Counted from the stretch's first letter, positions 1-9,714 are shown. The stretch: 64,000 bases of DNA from Insolitispirillum peregrinum (GCF_900156605.1 NZ_FTOA01000004.1:186001-250000), one strand, 5' to 3'. Notes: generated by a model not told the origin, from the sequence alone. Made by a program: numbers and translations.

Positions 1-276
1 GGCAAAGGCGGCGTTTTCCGACAGGAAGCCATAGCCCGGATGCACCGCCTGTGCCCCGGTGCGCACACAGGCGGCCACCACCTTGTCCACCGCCAGATAG
101 CTGTCACGCGGCGGTGCATCGCCCAGAAACACCGCTTCGTCGGCCATCTGCACATGCAGGGCGGTGGCATCGGCTGACGAATACACCGCCACCGTGCGAA
201 TCCCCATCCGGCGCGCCGTCTTGATCACCCGGCAGGCAATTTCGCCCCGGTTGGCGATCAGAATTTTCTCAAACAT
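1..276 (-). CDS. mccA: Methylcrotonyl-CoA carboxylase biotin-carboxylase (alpha) subunit, partial
   Basis: These are the first 92 residues; the gene runs off the left edge. The protein opens [17 protein letters not shown] and has [10 protein letters not shown] near residue 80, the hallmark N-terminus of biotin carboxylases. In the family this subunit uses ATP and bicarbonate to carboxylate its own biotin, which the beta subunit then uses on 3-methylcrotonyl-CoA in leucine breakdown. The sequence alone would also fit a propionyl- or acetyl-CoA carboxylase. The substrate is inferred from the beta subunit and isovaleryl-CoA dehydrogenase in the same operon. Its ATG overlaps the last 8 bases of the hydratase gene, so the two are probably co-translated. 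Confidence 0.88.
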   Translation of the reverse strand, partial: MFEKILIANRGEIACRVIKTARRMGIRTVAVYSSADATALHVQMADEAVFLGDAPPRDSYLAVDKVVAACVRTGAQAVHPGYGFLSENAAFA

Positions 277-1108
277 CCTGTTGATCCTTTTCCACCCGGC
301 CCGCTGCACGGCTCACCCACGACGGAACCCGTTTGGACAAAAAGGCCCGCAAGCCCTCCTGCCCCTCGGCCCCGACCCGTTGGCGCGCAATGCGGGCGGC
401 GGTTTCGGTAAGAAGCGGTGAAGACAACGGACGCCCGGCCACCGAGGCAATCAGGTCCTTGCTGGCTGACAGGGCCTGTGGCCCGCCCAGCAACAGCGCC
501 TTCACCCATGTTTCGACCTGTTCCTGCAGGCGATCGGGCGACACCACCGCCTGCACCAGCCCCAGCCGGAAGGCGTCGATGGCATCGAACCGTTCGGCAG
601 TCAGCATGTAGCGCCGCGAGGCCCGCACCCCGATGGCAGCAATCACATGCGGGGCAATGGTGGCCGGGATCAGCCCCAGCCGGACCTCTGACAGGCAAAA
701 GCTGGCGCTGTCGCTGGCCACCGCCATGTCACAGGCTGCCACCAGCCCGACACCGCCGCCAAAGGCCGCCCCCTGCACCGCCGCAATCACCGGCTTGGGA
801 CAGGTGGCGATGCTGGCCAGCATTTCGGCCAGTGCGAGGGCATCAGCGTGGTTTTCCTCCTCGCCATAGCCCGCCATCCGCTGCATCCACGCCAGATCGG
901 CCCCGGCGGAAAAACTGCGCCCGGCCCCGGTCAGGATCACCACCCGTACCGACGGATCGGCGGCAAAGCCGTCAAAGGCCCGCCGCAGGTCGGCAATCAG
1001 GAGATCATCAAAGGCATTGTGAATCGCCGGGCGGTTCAGGGTGACGGTCACCACCCCACGATCATCAGCGGAGAGCAACAGGGAGGATGGTGTTGGTTCA
1101 GTCATCAT
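269..1108 (-). CDS. liuC: Enoyl-CoA hydratase/isomerase, probable methylglutaconyl-CoA hydratase
   Basis: A 279-residue crotonase-fold protein (normal length about 260-280). The oxyanion-hole segments are visible (SAGADLAWM near residue 65 and [16 protein letters not shown] near residue 115). In leucine catabolism this family hydrates 3-methylglutaconyl-CoA to HMG-CoA. The position between the two methylcrotonyl-CoA carboxylase genes supports that assignment over a generic fatty-acid hydratase. I chose ATG 1108 (or 1105): a GGGAGGAGG ribosome site lies just upstream. A GTG at 1126 would overlap the mccB stop but lacks a site. No HMG-CoA lyase is seen in the window; it may lie to the left. Confidence 0.85.
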   Translation of the reverse strand: MMTEPTPSSLLLSADDRGVVTVTLNRPAIHNAFDDLLIADLRRAFDGFAADPSVRVVILTGAGRSFSAGADLAWMQRMAGYGEEENHADALALAEMLASIATCPKPVIAAVQGAAFGGGVGLVAACDMAVASDSASFCLSEVRLGLIPATIAPHVIAAIGVRASRRYMLTAERFDAIDAFRLGLVQAVVSPDRLQEQVETWVKALLLGGPQALSASKDLIASVAGRPLSSPLLTETAARIARQRVGAEGQEGLRAFLSKRVPSWVSRAAGRVEKDQQDV

Positions 1109-1122
1109 GCCTCCTCCCGCCA

Positions 1123-2733
1123 TCACATGCGGAACACGCCATAGCGGGTCGGCGGAATCGGGGCATTCAGCGCCGCCGACAGCCCCAACCCCAACACCCG
1201 CCGACTGTCTGCCGGATCGAGCAGGCCGTCATCCCACAGCCGCGCCCCGGCATAATAGGGATGCCCCTGCGTTTCATACTGCGCCCGGATCGGGGCCTTG
1301 AACGCCTCTTCCTCGTCCGTCGGCCAGTCCTGCCCGCTGGCGCTCATCGCCTCGCGCCGGACGGTGGCCAGCACGCCCGCCGCCTGTTCGCCGCCCATCA
1401 CCGAAATCCGGCTGTTCGGCCACATCCACAAGAAACGCGGCCCGAACGCCCGCCCGCACATGCCGTAGTTCCCCGCCCCGAACGAGCCCCCGATCACCAT
1501 CGTCAGTTTGGGGACCGTGGCGCACGACACCGCCATCACCATCTTGGCGCCGTCCTTGGCAATGCCGCCGCTTTCGTATTTGCGTCCGACCATGAAGCCG
1601 GTGATGTTTTGCAGGAACACCAGCGGAATGCCACGCTGATTGCACAGCTCGACAAAGTGCGCGCCTTTCAGGGCGCTTTCCGAAAACAGGATGCCGTTGT
1701 TGGCGACGATCCCCACCGGATAGCCGTACAGGTGGGCAAAGCCGCACACCAGCGAAGACCCGTACAGTGCCTTGAACTCGTCAAAGCGCGAGCCATCGAC
1801 AAGGCGGGCGATCACTTCGCGCACGTCATAGGGCTTGCGGCTGTCACGCGGGATGATGCCGTACAGCTCCGCCGGATCATACAGCGGCTCTTCCGACCGC
1901 TGGAGGGTCACGCCGGGGGTTTTGCGCCGGTTCAGCCCGCCGACAATCTGGCGGGCCAGCGACAGGGCATGGTCATCGCTGTGGGCGTAGTGATCGGTCA
2001 CCCCCGAGGTGCGGCAATGAACATCCGCCCCGCCAAGGTCTTCGGCGCTGACGATTTCCCCGGTTGCCGCCTGCACCAGCGGCGGCCCGCCGAGGAAGAT
2101 GGTGCCCTGTCCCTTGACGATGATGCTTTCATCGCACATCGCCGGAACATAGGCACCGCCCGCCGTACACGAGCCCATCACCACCGCGATTTGCGGAATG
2201 CCCGCCGCCGACAGGGTGGCCTGATTGTAAAAGATGCGGCCAAAGTGCTCCTTGTCGGGAAACACTTCGTCCTGACGTGGCAGGAAAGCCCCGCCGCTAT
2301 CGACCAGATAGACGCAGGGCAGAGCGTTTTCCGCCGCGATTTCCTGCGCCCGCAGGTGCTTTTTGACCGTCATCGGGTAATAGGTGCCGCCCTTGACGGT
2401 GGCATCATTGGCCACCACCACGCATTCCTGCCCGGCAATGCGGCCAATGCCGGTGATGATGCCAGCGGCAGGGACTCCGCCCGGCTCGTACAGACCGTGC
2501 CCGGCGAGCTGGCTGAACTCAAGGAACGGGCTGCCGACATCCAGCAACCGCCGGATACGTTCCCGTGGCAGCAGCTTGCCGCGCGCCAGATGCTTGTCGC
2601 GCGCCTTGCTGCCGCCGCCGTCCTTGATGGTGCGCACCACCGCCCGCAGGTCATCGACCAGCGTTTGCATGTGCGCGGCATTAGCCTGAAAGTCTTCGGA
2701 TCGCCGATTGACGGCGGACTTCAAAATGGTCAT
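1123..2733 (-). CDS. mccB: Methylcrotonyl-CoA carboxylase carboxyltransferase (beta) subunit
   Basis: A 536-residue biotin-dependent carboxyltransferase, the usual length of MCC beta. The two crotonase-like halves carry the glycine-rich CoA and biotin loops ([16 protein letters not shown] in the first half, [15 protein letters not shown] in the second). It transfers the carboxyl group from biotin to 3-methylcrotonyl-CoA, giving 3-methylglutaconyl-CoA. ATG 2733 is preferred: upstream residues of the open frame do not resemble the family and a GGAGAGG site precedes this ATG. The downstream hydratase follows within about 15 bases. Propionyl-CoA carboxylase beta is the main alternative; the leucine-pathway neighbours argue against it. 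Confidence 0.9.
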   Translation of the reverse strand: MTILKSAVNRRSEDFQANAAHMQTLVDDLRAVVRTIKDGGGSKARDKHLARGKLLPRERIRRLLDVGSPFLEFSQLAGHGLYEPGGVPAAGIITGIGRIAGQECVVVANDATVKGGTYYPMTVKKHLRAQEIAAENALPCVYLVDSGGAFLPRQDEVFPDKEHFGRIFYNQATLSAAGIPQIAVVMGSCTAGGAYVPAMCDESIIVKGQGTIFLGGPPLVQAATGEIVSAEDLGGADVHCRTSGVTDHYAHSDDHALSLARQIVGGLNRRKTPGVTLQRSEEPLYDPAELYGIIPRDSRKPYDVREVIARLVDGSRFDEFKALYGSSLVCGFAHLYGYPVGIVANNGILFSESALKGAHFVELCNQRGIPLVFLQNITGFMVGRKYESGGIAKDGAKMVMAVSCATVPKLTMVIGGSFGAGNYGMCGRAFGPRFLWMWPNSRISVMGGEQAAGVLATVRREAMSASGQDWPTDEEEAFKAPIRAQYETQGHPYYAGARLWDDGLLDPADSRRVLGLGLSAALNAPIPPTRYGVFRM

Positions 2734-2902
2734 GGGGAAGCCTCTCCGCGTCCTGTCTTGAGACGTTTCCAGAAACGGGATCACCGTGGCGTGGACCGTC
2801 TGTGCGGTCCGGTGGTTGTTGCTGTGCGCCACGCGCCCCGCTGGCCTGCCCGCTTTTTTTATGAGTCTCGGGTCAGACCGGTATGCGCAGGAAAAGGAAG
2901 GC

Positions 2903-3322
2903 TCAGGCCTTCGGTCCGGGATTGTCCTCACGCGGGATCACCGGACCCCCGGCAGCCTTCCAGGCTGTAAAGCCGCCGCCCAGTTGCGCGACCGGCGACA
3001 GACCCATGTCCTGCATGGCCCGTGTCGCCAGGCACGAGCGCCAGGCGGAAGCACAATAAAAGACAAAGCTTTTGCCCGACCCAAAGATGTCCTTGTAGTA
3101 CGGGCTTTCCGGGTCAACCCAGAACTCCAGCATCCCGCGCGGAGCATGGAACGAGCCGGGGATCACCCCTTCGTGTTCCAGCTCGCGCACGTCACGGATG
3201 TCAACAAACACCACATCGGGATGGTTCAGCAGGGCCTTGGCCTCGTCGGCGGTCACCGTCTCGATCAGACGATAGCTCTCGTCCAGCAGAGCCTTGAAAC
3301 CTTTGGTCAGAGCCATTGCCAT
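2903..3322 (-). CDS. Rhodanese-like sulfurtransferase
   Basis: A 139-residue single rhodanese domain. The catalytic loop CASAWRS begins with Cys90, and the [23 protein letters not shown] block is the typical substrate-side strand of this fold. No signal peptide is visible, so it is expected in the cytoplasm. Such proteins move a persulfide sulfur between donors and acceptors; the partner is unknown. It sits in the leucine operon between the carboxylase beta gene and a DsbA-like isomerase gene. Rhodanese genes of this type often accompany acyl-CoA operons in alphaproteobacteria, but its role here is not evident. Translation may start at ATG 3322 or 3316. Confidence 0.8.
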   Translation of the reverse strand: MAMALTKGFKALLDESYRLIETVTADEAKALLNHPDVVFVDIRDVRELEHEGVIPGSFHAPRGMLEFWVDPESPYYKDIFGSGKSFVFYCASAWRSCLATRAMQDMGLSPVAQLGGGFTAWKAAGGPVIPREDNPGPKA

Positions 3323-3363
3323 CCCCTTGGTCTGTCAGAAAAAATCAGGCGTACAGAGTGGCC

Positions 3364-3972
3364 TTACCAGCCGCCGGTTTCAAGCCATTCCTCGACCATC
3401 CACAGGCGGTCGGCCCCCCAGAAGTGTTCGCCATCGACCACCAGCCACGGCGAGCCGAAGATGCCGCGGGAAACGGCCTCGTCGCACACCTCGCGCAGAC
3501 GGTTCTTGATCACCGGATCGGCCAGCGCCTGTTCCAGCGCCGCCCGGTCGATCCCCATGCGGGCGGCAATATCGAGCACCACCTCCGGCTCTCCGATATT
3601 TTTGCCCTGCTCGAAGTAGGCAGAATAGACCACGGCGGCGAAATCCACCGCCTTGGCCGGAGCATGCTCTTCCAGCCAGTAAAAGGCCCGCGAGGCGGCC
3701 ACCGCGCCAATCGGAAAGGTTTCCGGCTGGCGATAGGTGATGCCGTACAGGCGACAGAACCGCTCGACGTCGGTCTTCATGTAACTGAACTTCATCGCCG
3801 AGCTGGCCAGCGGCGCACCACCGCTTTCCTTCATCACCGCACCCAGCAGGAAAGGCCGCCAGAGCACCGTCCGGCCATGGTCTTCCGCGATGTTGTCAAT
3901 CTGCGTCGCGGCGATATAGCCATAGGGGCTGGAGAAATCGAACCAGAACTCGATCGGCGTCTTTTTCGCCAT
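3364..3972 (-). CDS. DsbA-family 2-hydroxychromene-2-carboxylate isomerase-like protein
   Basis: A 202-residue thioredoxin-fold protein of the GST-kappa/HCCA isomerase group. The N-terminal FWFDFSSPYGY matches the family motif in which a serine replaces the first cysteine of the DsbA CXXC and activates glutathione. No CXXC is present, so disulfide exchange is unlikely. The family isomerises hydroxychromene carboxylates or conjugates glutathione; the substrate here cannot be told. It lies in the leucine operon between the rhodanese and carbonic anhydrase genes, which suggests a detoxification or CoA-thioester side role (inference). Confidence 0.8.
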   Translation of the reverse strand: MAKKTPIEFWFDFSSPYGYIAATQIDNIAEDHGRTVLWRPFLLGAVMKESGGAPLASSAMKFSYMKTDVERFCRLYGITYRQPETFPIGAVAASRAFYWLEEHAPAKAVDFAAVVYSAYFEQGKNIGEPEVVLDIAARMGIDRAALEQALADPVIKNRLREVCDEAVSRGIFGSPWLVVDGEHFWGADRLWMVEEWLETGGW

Positions 3973-3998
3973 GGTGGCCTTTCCTTATCCGGGTGGGG

Positions 3999-4607
3999 TT
4001 ATTCAATACGAACGAACTGACCGTCGTCTTCGTTCAGGCGATACAGCGCGCCTTCCTTCATGTCGAACCACCAGCCGTGGACATTGAGATATCCGAGGTC
4101 GGCGGCGTTCTGCACAAAGGGGAAGCTGCGCAGGTTGCGGATCGACTGCCGCAGGGTGTCCTGACTGGCCTTGGCCGGTTCTTCGTCACCGACCGCACCG
4201 GCCATCATCGACATCCACGGCTGGATGAATTCACGGTCGGGCATGGTTTCATGCTTGGTGGCCGCCACCAGCGCACTGACCCCGCCACAGCTGGAATGGG
4301 CCAGCACGATGATGTCCTGCACCTTCAGGTCGCGCACGGCATATTCCAGCGCCGCCGAGGTGCCGTGATAGTGACCGTCCGGGGCATAGGGCGGCACCAG
4401 GGCCGCCACGTTGCGCACCACGAACAGTTCGCCCGGTTCGGCATTCATCAGGATCGCCGGGTCAACCCGGCTGTCCGAACAGGCCACCAGCAGGATTTCC
4501 GGCTTTTGGCCGCCCTCGACCAGCGAGGCCACGCGCTCGGGGCGCTGTTCGTAATAGATGGCGCGAAAACTACGAAAGCCAGCCACCATACGATCAATGG
4601 TCCGCAT
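3999..4607 (-). CDS. Beta-class carbonic anhydrase
   Basis: A 202-residue beta carbonic anhydrase. The zinc ligands are present: ACSDSR (Cys43, Asp45-Arg47 pair) and HSSCGG (His104, Cys107), counted from ATG 4607. It interconverts CO2 and bicarbonate in the cytoplasm. Its ATG overlaps the stop of the upstream SDR gene, so translation is coupled. The adjacent methylcrotonyl-CoA carboxylase consumes bicarbonate, so local supply of that substrate is a plausible reason for its place in this operon (inference). GTG codons at 4610 and 4613 are less likely starts. Confidence 0.9.
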   Translation of the reverse strand: MRTIDRMVAGFRSFRAIYYEQRPERVASLVEGGQKPEILLVACSDSRVDPAILMNAEPGELFVVRNVAALVPPYAPDGHYHGTSAALEYAVRDLKVQDIIVLAHSSCGGVSALVAATKHETMPDREFIQPWMSMMAGAVGDEEPAKASQDTLRQSIRNLRSFPFVQNAADLGYLNVHGWWFDMKEGALYRLNEDDGQFVRIE

Positions 4608-5296
4608 CACCACGGCAGTTCCTTTCCCTGATAATCGACAAACAAACCGGTCCGGTCGAGCGAGGTGGCAGCAATCGCTGCCCGCATGCCGCTGACGCTT
4701 TCCGGCGCATCCAGCATTCCGTCCGGGCCGCCCATGTCGGTGCGGACCCAGCCCGGATGCAACAAGACAACGGCAATGCCATCGGGCTTCAGGTCATGGG
4801 ACAGACCGGCCCCGACCATGTTCACCGATGCCTTGGAGGCACGGTAAATATAAGACCCACCCGGCATTTCACCGATGGACCCCATCCGTGACGAGACAAT
4901 CGCCACCGTTGCCGTCCCGCCAGCCGCCACCGCGGCCCGCAGGTTCGACACCAGCGCCTGAGTCACCGCCAGCGGGCCAAAGGCATTGACCTGCTGGGCG
5001 GCCAGAAAGGAGGCACAGTCAACGGTACCGAACGCCTGATGGGCGTGGGCACCGTAGATACCGGCGTTGTTGATCAACAGGTTGACCGGCTGACCAGCCA
5101 GCCTGTGTGCCAGAGCCGCCAGCGAGTCGGCGTCGGGCACCTCCAGCGCCTCGACCTCGACCCCCAACGCCTGCAAGGCAGGGGCCTGTTCCGGGGCACG
5201 GCAGCAGGCAATCACGCGCCATCCCGCATCGCGGTACTGTCGCGCAAATTCCAGCCCCAGGCCACGATTGGCACCGGTGATCAACACACAGGGCAT
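4607..5296 (-). CDS. Short-chain dehydrogenase/reductase
   Basis: A 229-residue classical SDR. It has the nucleotide-binding motif TGANRGLG at residues 7-14, an NNAG motif and the catalytic pair in YRASK, with the helper Ser in the VSSR segment upstream. It resembles the C-factor/CsgA-like subgroup (LITGANRGLGLEFARQY...). It oxidises or reduces an unknown alcohol/carbonyl with NAD(P). It lies in the leucine operon directly upstream of, and overlapping, the carbonic anhydrase gene. Nothing in the sequence indicates the substrate. The 141 bases between it and the thiolase gene hold no feature I can support. Confidence 0.85.
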   Translation of the reverse strand: MPCVLITGANRGLGLEFARQYRDAGWRVIACCRAPEQAPALQALGVEVEALEVPDADSLAALAHRLAGQPVNLLINNAGIYGAHAHQAFGTVDCASFLAAQQVNAFGPLAVTQALVSNLRAAVAAGGTATVAIVSSRMGSIGEMPGGSYIYRASKASVNMVGAGLSHDLKPDGIAVVLLHPGWVRTDMGGPDGMLDAPESVSGMRAAIAATSLDRTGLFVDYQGKELPW

Positions 5297-5437
5297 CGCT
5301 GTTTCCTTTCGTTACATCAGGCAGACCCGGATGGGGGGGAAGCATCGGAGTGCAGGCACCATACCTGTCTCTGATCCTCCCCGCCACGTCCTTGATTAAA
5401 ACGTCCTTGATGCAGACAGGGAAAGGGATCAGAGCCG

Positions 5438-6628
5438 TTACGAGGCCAGCTCCAGCGCCACCGCCGTTGCTTCGCCGCCGCCAATGCAGAGCGAGGCAAC
5501 ACCGGTCTTCAAACCATACTTTTTCAGTGCATTAATCAGGGTCACGAGGATACGTGCCCCTGATGCGCCAATGGGATGACCCAAGGCACAAGCCCCACCA
5601 TGCACGTTCACCTTTTCATGAGCAATTTGTAAATCATGCATGGCAGCCATGGTTACAACCGCAAAAGCCTCGTTGATTTCCCACAGGTCAACGTCAGCCA
5701 GCGACCAGTTGACCTTCGTCAGCAGCTTTTCCATCGCTCCCACCGGAGCGGTGGTGAACCACGCCGGGGCGCGGGCGTCGGTGGCATGGCCGAGGATGGT
5801 CGCCAGCGGGGTCAGACCGCGCCGGTCGGCTTCGGACCGGCGCATCATCACCAGCGCCGCCGCCCCGTCGGAAATCGACGAGCTGTTCGCCGCCGTCACC
5901 GTCCCGCCATCGCGGAAAGCGGCCTTCAGGGTCGGGATTTTGTCCGGGCGGGCGTTGCGCGGCTGTTCGTCGGCTTCGATCAGGGTGTCGCCCTTGCGGC
6001 CCTTGATCGCCACCGGCACGATTTCCGCCGCCGCCGTGCCGTCATTGGTCGCCTTCAGCGCCCGGTCCAGCGAAGCCAGCGCAAAGGCGTCCTGCTGTTC
6101 GCGGGTAAAGCCGTAATGGCTGGCGGTGTCCTCGGCAAAGGTGCCCATCAGGCGGCCCTTGTCATAGGCGTCCTCCAGACCGTCGAGGAACATGTGGTCC
6201 ATCACCCGCCCATGGCCCATGCGATAGCCGCCACGGGCCTTGTCCAGCAGGTAGGGGGCGTTGCTCATCGATTCCATGCCACCGGCGATCATCACCGAGG
6301 CCGACCCGGCCAGCAGCATGTCATGGGCAAACATCGCCGCCCGCATCCCCGATCCGCACATCTTGTTGATGGTGGTGCAGCCCGCCGCGTCAGGCACCCC
6401 GGCCCCGCGCGATGCCTGACGCGCCGGAGCCTGTCCCAGCCCGGCCGGCAGCACGCAGCCCATCAGCACTTCATCCACATCAGCAGCCGGAACCGCGGCC
6501 CGGTCCAGCGCGCCCTTGATCGCAATCGAGCCAAGCACCGGCGCGGTCACGCCCGACAATTCGCCCTGAAAGGCCCCCATCGGGGTGCGGGCAGCGCCAA
6601 CGATCACAATCGGATCAGCATGGGTCAT
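5438..6628 (-). CDS. Acetyl-CoA acetyltransferase (thiolase II family)
   Basis: A 396-residue thiolase of normal length. The acylated cysteine is Cys91 in KMCGSGMRA; the C-terminal ALGHPIGASGAR supplies the active-site His, and LCIGGGEA supplies the second Cys. It condenses or cleaves acetoacetyl-CoA in the cytoplasm. In a leucine operon the likely task is cleaving the acetoacetyl-CoA formed from acetoacetate, the end product of the pathway. A polyhydroxybutyrate role is possible, but no phaB or phaC is nearby. It follows isovaleryl-CoA dehydrogenase by about 120 bases. Confidence 0.88.
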   Translation of the reverse strand: MTHADPIVIVGAARTPMGAFQGELSGVTAPVLGSIAIKGALDRAAVPAADVDEVLMGCVLPAGLGQAPARQASRGAGVPDAAGCTTINKMCGSGMRAAMFAHDMLLAGSASVMIAGGMESMSNAPYLLDKARGGYRMGHGRVMDHMFLDGLEDAYDKGRLMGTFAEDTASHYGFTREQQDAFALASLDRALKATNDGTAAAEIVPVAIKGRKGDTLIEADEQPRNARPDKIPTLKAAFRDGGTVTAANSSSISDGAAALVMMRRSEADRRGLTPLATILGHATDARAPAWFTTAPVGAMEKLLTKVNWSLADVDLWEINEAFAVVTMAAMHDLQIAHEKVNVHGGACALGHPIGASGARILVTLINALKKYGLKTGVASLCIGGGEATAVALELAS

Positions 6629-6748
6629 TACAGTTTGTCCTGTCCAGGCGCCGCCAGTCAGGGCGGCGCGGTGGGTCTGTCCAAACGCCGCCGGTGAGGG
6701 CAGCGCAGTGATAAAAATGGCAGGGAACGGGCCGGTTCCCTGCGGATT

Positions 6749-7912
6749 TCAGGCGCTTTCGGTAAACAGCTCGCGCCCGATCAGCATCCGGCGAATCTCG
6801 CTGGTGCCTGCGCCGATCTCGTACAGCTTGGCATCGCGCAGCAGTCGCCCGGTGGGGTAGTCGTTGATATAACCGTTGCCGCCCAGCGTCTGGATTGCCT
6901 CCAGCGCCATCCAGGTGGCTTTTTCGGCGGCGTACAGAATGACCCCGGCAGCATCCTTGCGGCTGGTCTCGCCACGGTCGCACGCCCTGGCCACCGCATA
7001 GACATAAGCCCGGCAGGCATTCATGGTGGTGTACATGTCGGCCAGCTTGCCCTGCATCAACTGGAACTCGCCAATCGGCTGGCCAAACTGCTTGCGGTCA
7101 TGGACATAGGGCACCACCACGTCCATGCAGGCCTGCATGATCCCCAGCGGCCCGGCGGCCAGCACCGCCCGTTCATAGTCAAGACCGCTCATCAGCACCC
7201 GCACACCGCCGTTCAGCGCCCCAAGGATGTTTTCCTCCGGTACTTCGCAGTCTTCAAACACCAGTTCGCAGGTGTTGGAGCCACGCATCCCCAGCTTGTC
7301 GAGCTTTTGCGCGGTGGAAAACCCCGCCATGCCCTTTTCGACCAGAAAAGCGGTGATGCCCTTCGGCCCCGCCGCCGGATCGGTCTTGGCATAAACCACC
7401 AGCACGTCAGCATCGGGACCATTGGTGATCCACATCTTGTTGCCGTTCAGGACAAAGCGGTCGCCCCGCCGCTCGGCACGCAGGCGCATCGACACCACAT
7501 CCGACCCGGACCCCGGCTCGGACATCGCCAGCGCCCCCACCGCATCGCCTGCAATCAGGCGCGGCAGCCAGGTCTGCTTTTGCGTTTCGGTACCGTTGCG
7601 GCGAATCTGGTTCACACACAGGTTGGAATGCGCGCCATAGCTGAGGCCGACACTGGCCGAGGCGCGGGAGATTTCCTCCATCGCCACCACATGTTCCAGA
7701 TAGCCCAGTCCGGCCCCGCCGTACTCTTCCTCGACGGTGATCCCCAGCACCCCCAGATCGCCGAACTTGCGCCACAGGTCGGCGGGGAACTCGTTACTGC
7801 GATCAATTTCCGCTGCACGCGGCGCAATCTGGTCGGCGGCAAAGCGCGCCACACTGTCGCGCAGCATGTCTGCCGACTCTCCCAGATCAAAATTCAGGCT
7901 CGTAAAGCTCAT
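6749..7912 (-). CDS. ivd: Isovaleryl-CoA dehydrogenase
   Basis: A 387-residue acyl-CoA dehydrogenase, full length. FAD-binding segments ([21 protein letters not shown]) and the C-terminal [22 protein letters not shown] are present. The glutamate in [14 protein letters not shown] sits at the position used as catalytic base in isovaleryl-CoA dehydrogenases, unlike the late Glu of other family members. It oxidises isovaleryl-CoA to 3-methylcrotonyl-CoA and passes electrons to ETF. As first gene of the minus-strand operon it is preceded by a 394-base leader that contains a palindromic operator at 8086. Confidence 0.92.
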   Translation of the reverse strand: MSFTSLNFDLGESADMLRDSVARFAADQIAPRAAEIDRSNEFPADLWRKFGDLGVLGITVEEEYGGAGLGYLEHVVAMEEISRASASVGLSYGAHSNLCVNQIRRNGTETQKQTWLPRLIAGDAVGALAMSEPGSGSDVVSMRLRAERRGDRFVLNGNKMWITNGPDADVLVVYAKTDPAAGPKGITAFLVEKGMAGFSTAQKLDKLGMRGSNTCELVFEDCEVPEENILGALNGGVRVLMSGLDYERAVLAAGPLGIMQACMDVVVPYVHDRKQFGQPIGEFQLMQGKLADMYTTMNACRAYVYAVARACDRGETSRKDAAGVILYAAEKATWMALEAIQTLGGNGYINDYPTGRLLRDAKLYEIGAGTSEIRRMLIGRELFTESA

Positions 7913-7932
7913 CTGTCAGCCTTTCTTTCCTG

Positions 7933-7986
7933 CCTGCCCGCCATCGGGCGGGTGGTTGCCCTGCCCGCCACCCGGCGGGTGGTTAC
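7933..7986. repeat. Two tandem 27-base GC-rich hairpin repeats in the ivd leader
   Basis: Two adjacent units, each beginning CCTGCCCGCC and followed by a GGCGGGTGGTT arm, differ by only a few bases. Each can form a short hairpin. They lie within 75 bases upstream of the ivd start codon and so fall inside its untranslated leader. A regulatory role is possible but unproven; slippage expansion is the simpler explanation. Confidence 0.6.
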
Positions 7987-8085
7987 GACGTCTCCCGGTC
8001 GGGGCGGCACTCTGGTTTTCCTGTCCTCCGGTTCCCATGTGGGTAACCGGGGCGAGCCTGCTCCCGTGCCCACCAAGGTACTTTC

Positions 8086-8099
8086 CGTTTACGTAAACG
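8086..8099. promoter_or_regulatory. Palindromic operator, likely for the leucine-catabolism regulator
   Basis: CGTTTACGTAAACG is a perfect 14-base inverted repeat about 175 bases upstream of ivd. Leucine/isovalerate operons in proteobacteria are commonly controlled by the MerR-type repressor LiuR, whose reported sites contain ACGT-centred dyads of this kind. The regulator itself is not in the window, so the assignment is by resemblance. Confidence 0.5.
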
Positions 8100-8306
8100 T
8101 CAATACAGTGTTCTTTACCCACCCCTCTTGTCCGATCCGACAGAGACGATGGCGGCCAGACCTATCCTTTCAGATAGGCTCTGGCGCGAATAAGCCCTTC
8201 CGTTCGTTCGAGATTGGCTTGATTTCCGACGGCAACTAGCGCAGGGTTCCCAGAGGCAAGGCCGATCTGTAACGAACGATGACATCCCCGGCACGTTCGG
8301 CGGCAT

Positions 8307-9701
8307 ATGGACACAGGCATGAGCAACAGGGCACGACTTTCAACGGCGATTCTGACCATTGGCGATGCCAGTGGTGACGGGCCCGTCCTGAAGCTGATTC
8401 CACCGCCGGTGAAATCCCTCGTCCGCACCACTGCCAACCGACTGACCGGCCAGCGGAAAGCTCGCCTGTTGCGGGTGGCGGCCGAGATTTATCCGATCCT
8501 GCAAAAGATCGAAGACCGCGCCCTGCCGGATTCGGAAAAAAAGCTGCAAGGCGTTCCCTTTCTGCAGGCACTGACCGACGACGAAAAGATCGAACGCGGC
8601 CTGCGGATGTTCGTCTCGGCGTGGAAGTCGAACATTATCCGCCTGAACGACGACAAGGGGAAACCGATTCCCCCCAGCAAGGGCCGGACGCACATGACCG
8701 CCTGCGGCCTGACCGTCGATCAGGCGCAGATTTTTTTCATCGACATGGCGCTGGAGCTGATCTTCAAGGCCAACTCCAAGGCCAAGCGGCAACTGCTGGG
8801 TACCATCCACAACCCGGCAGCAATCGGCAAGCTGCGGGTGATGTCGGTGTTCCAGCCGCTGGCCCTGACCGAACTGGTGATGGGGCTGGGCTATCAGGCC
8901 GGTGACATCCTGGCCGAAGCCAACCCCGATGTCCTGTACGCGCTGGCGATGCTGAAGGCATTCCACATGCGCGCCCTGCGACAGGCCTTTGGCGCGGGCT
9001 TCCGCAATGTCTTTGACTGGTCGCCCGACACCATCAAGGCCGTGGCCGAGAACTTCAACTGCGTCGAGCAGGTGCGCGATCTGGGAGATGCCATCGGGCT
9101 GATCCGCGACCCGCAGGCCCTGATCGTGCTGGGCAAGTGGGAAGTGCGCGACATCACCGACAAGGTGAACGAAGAACGCGCTGCCCGTGGCCTGCCGGAA
9201 GTCAAGGGCCATCGCTTTGAAACCGACATTGCCGCCGGACGGTCGATTCTGGGGCCCTATTTCAACACCCTGATCGAAAACCCGCCCGAGCTGCTGGTCG
9301 CCTTTGGCAAAATCGTCAGCCAGATTCGTCAGGCCGACAAAATCGCCCGCAAGGAGCGCATTGACGAAGTCCGCCTGTTCTGCGACCGGTTCATGGAATA
9401 CATCAGCACCGATACCATGAAGGCGCTGGGGATTGTCGGCGAAAAGCCAACCGGCTTTGGCGAAGCCCTGAACATCCTCGAAGGGCTGTTCTCCAAGCCC
9501 GGCCTTGGCCGCCGGTTCTTTGAAGGCCCGCTGCAAACCCCCGAAGGCATCAAGGCCATCGCCGGCCTGAAAGCCGACCTCGATGACATGCGCAAGCGCG
9601 GATCGATCAAGGGCGATGCGGAAATCGGCCAGTTGATTGCCAACTCGGACATTCTGGACCGCTGTATCGTGCCGTTCCTGAACTTCTCGATGAAGAATTA
9701 G
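8307..9701 (+). CDS. Conserved-looking protein of unknown function, 464 residues
   Basis: I do not recognise this family. The protein is soluble, mixed helical and charged, with no signal peptide, membrane segment or Cys-rich motif. It has several Leu/Ala-rich helices (ALELIFKANSKAKRQLLGT, residues 150-170) and a C-terminal stretch rich in Asp/Lys. Codon use matches its neighbours and the frame is open for its whole length, so it is a real gene. It is transcribed away from the leucine operon and stands alone, with a repeat downstream. Start may be ATG 8307 or 8319; neither has a strong ribosome site. Confidence 0.75.
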   Translation: MDTGMSNRARLSTAILTIGDASGDGPVLKLIPPPVKSLVRTTANRLTGQRKARLLRVAAEIYPILQKIEDRALPDSEKKLQGVPFLQALTDDEKIERGLRMFVSAWKSNIIRLNDDKGKPIPPSKGRTHMTACGLTVDQAQIFFIDMALELIFKANSKAKRQLLGTIHNPAAIGKLRVMSVFQPLALTELVMGLGYQAGDILAEANPDVLYALAMLKAFHMRALRQAFGAGFRNVFDWSPDTIKAVAENFNCVEQVRDLGDAIGLIRDPQALIVLGKWEVRDITDKVNEERAARGLPEVKGHRFETDIAAGRSILGPYFNTLIENPPELLVAFGKIVSQIRQADKIARKERIDEVRLFCDRFMEYISTDTMKALGIVGEKPTGFGEALNILEGLFSKPGLGRRFFEGPLQTPEGIKAIAGLKADLDDMRKRGSIKGDAEIGQLIANSDILDRCIVPFLNFSMKN

Positions 9702-9714
9702 GGGAAGACTTAGA

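Larger units (their letters stand above)
7913..8306. other. Divergent intergenic region between ivd and the 464-residue protein gene
   Basis: This 394-base gap holds the regulatory start of the leucine operon. It contains two tandem 27-base GC-rich hairpin units (7933-7986) and a perfect 14-base palindrome (8086-8099). An open frame of 68 codons on the minus strand (8122-7916) spans both but has no ribosome site and a low-complexity Gly/Pro/Asn end, so I do not call it a gene. Nothing else is recognisable. Confidence 0.6.

Noticed and set aside
1087-2970. Long open frame (627 codons) on the plus strand opposite mccB
   Set aside because: It mirrors the GC-rich third-position pattern of the real gene on the other strand, has no family blocks and no ribosome site.
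7916-8122. 68-codon leader peptide upstream of ivd
   Set aside because: No ribosome site; the C-terminal half is just the translated hairpin repeats; its start overlaps the palindromic operator.
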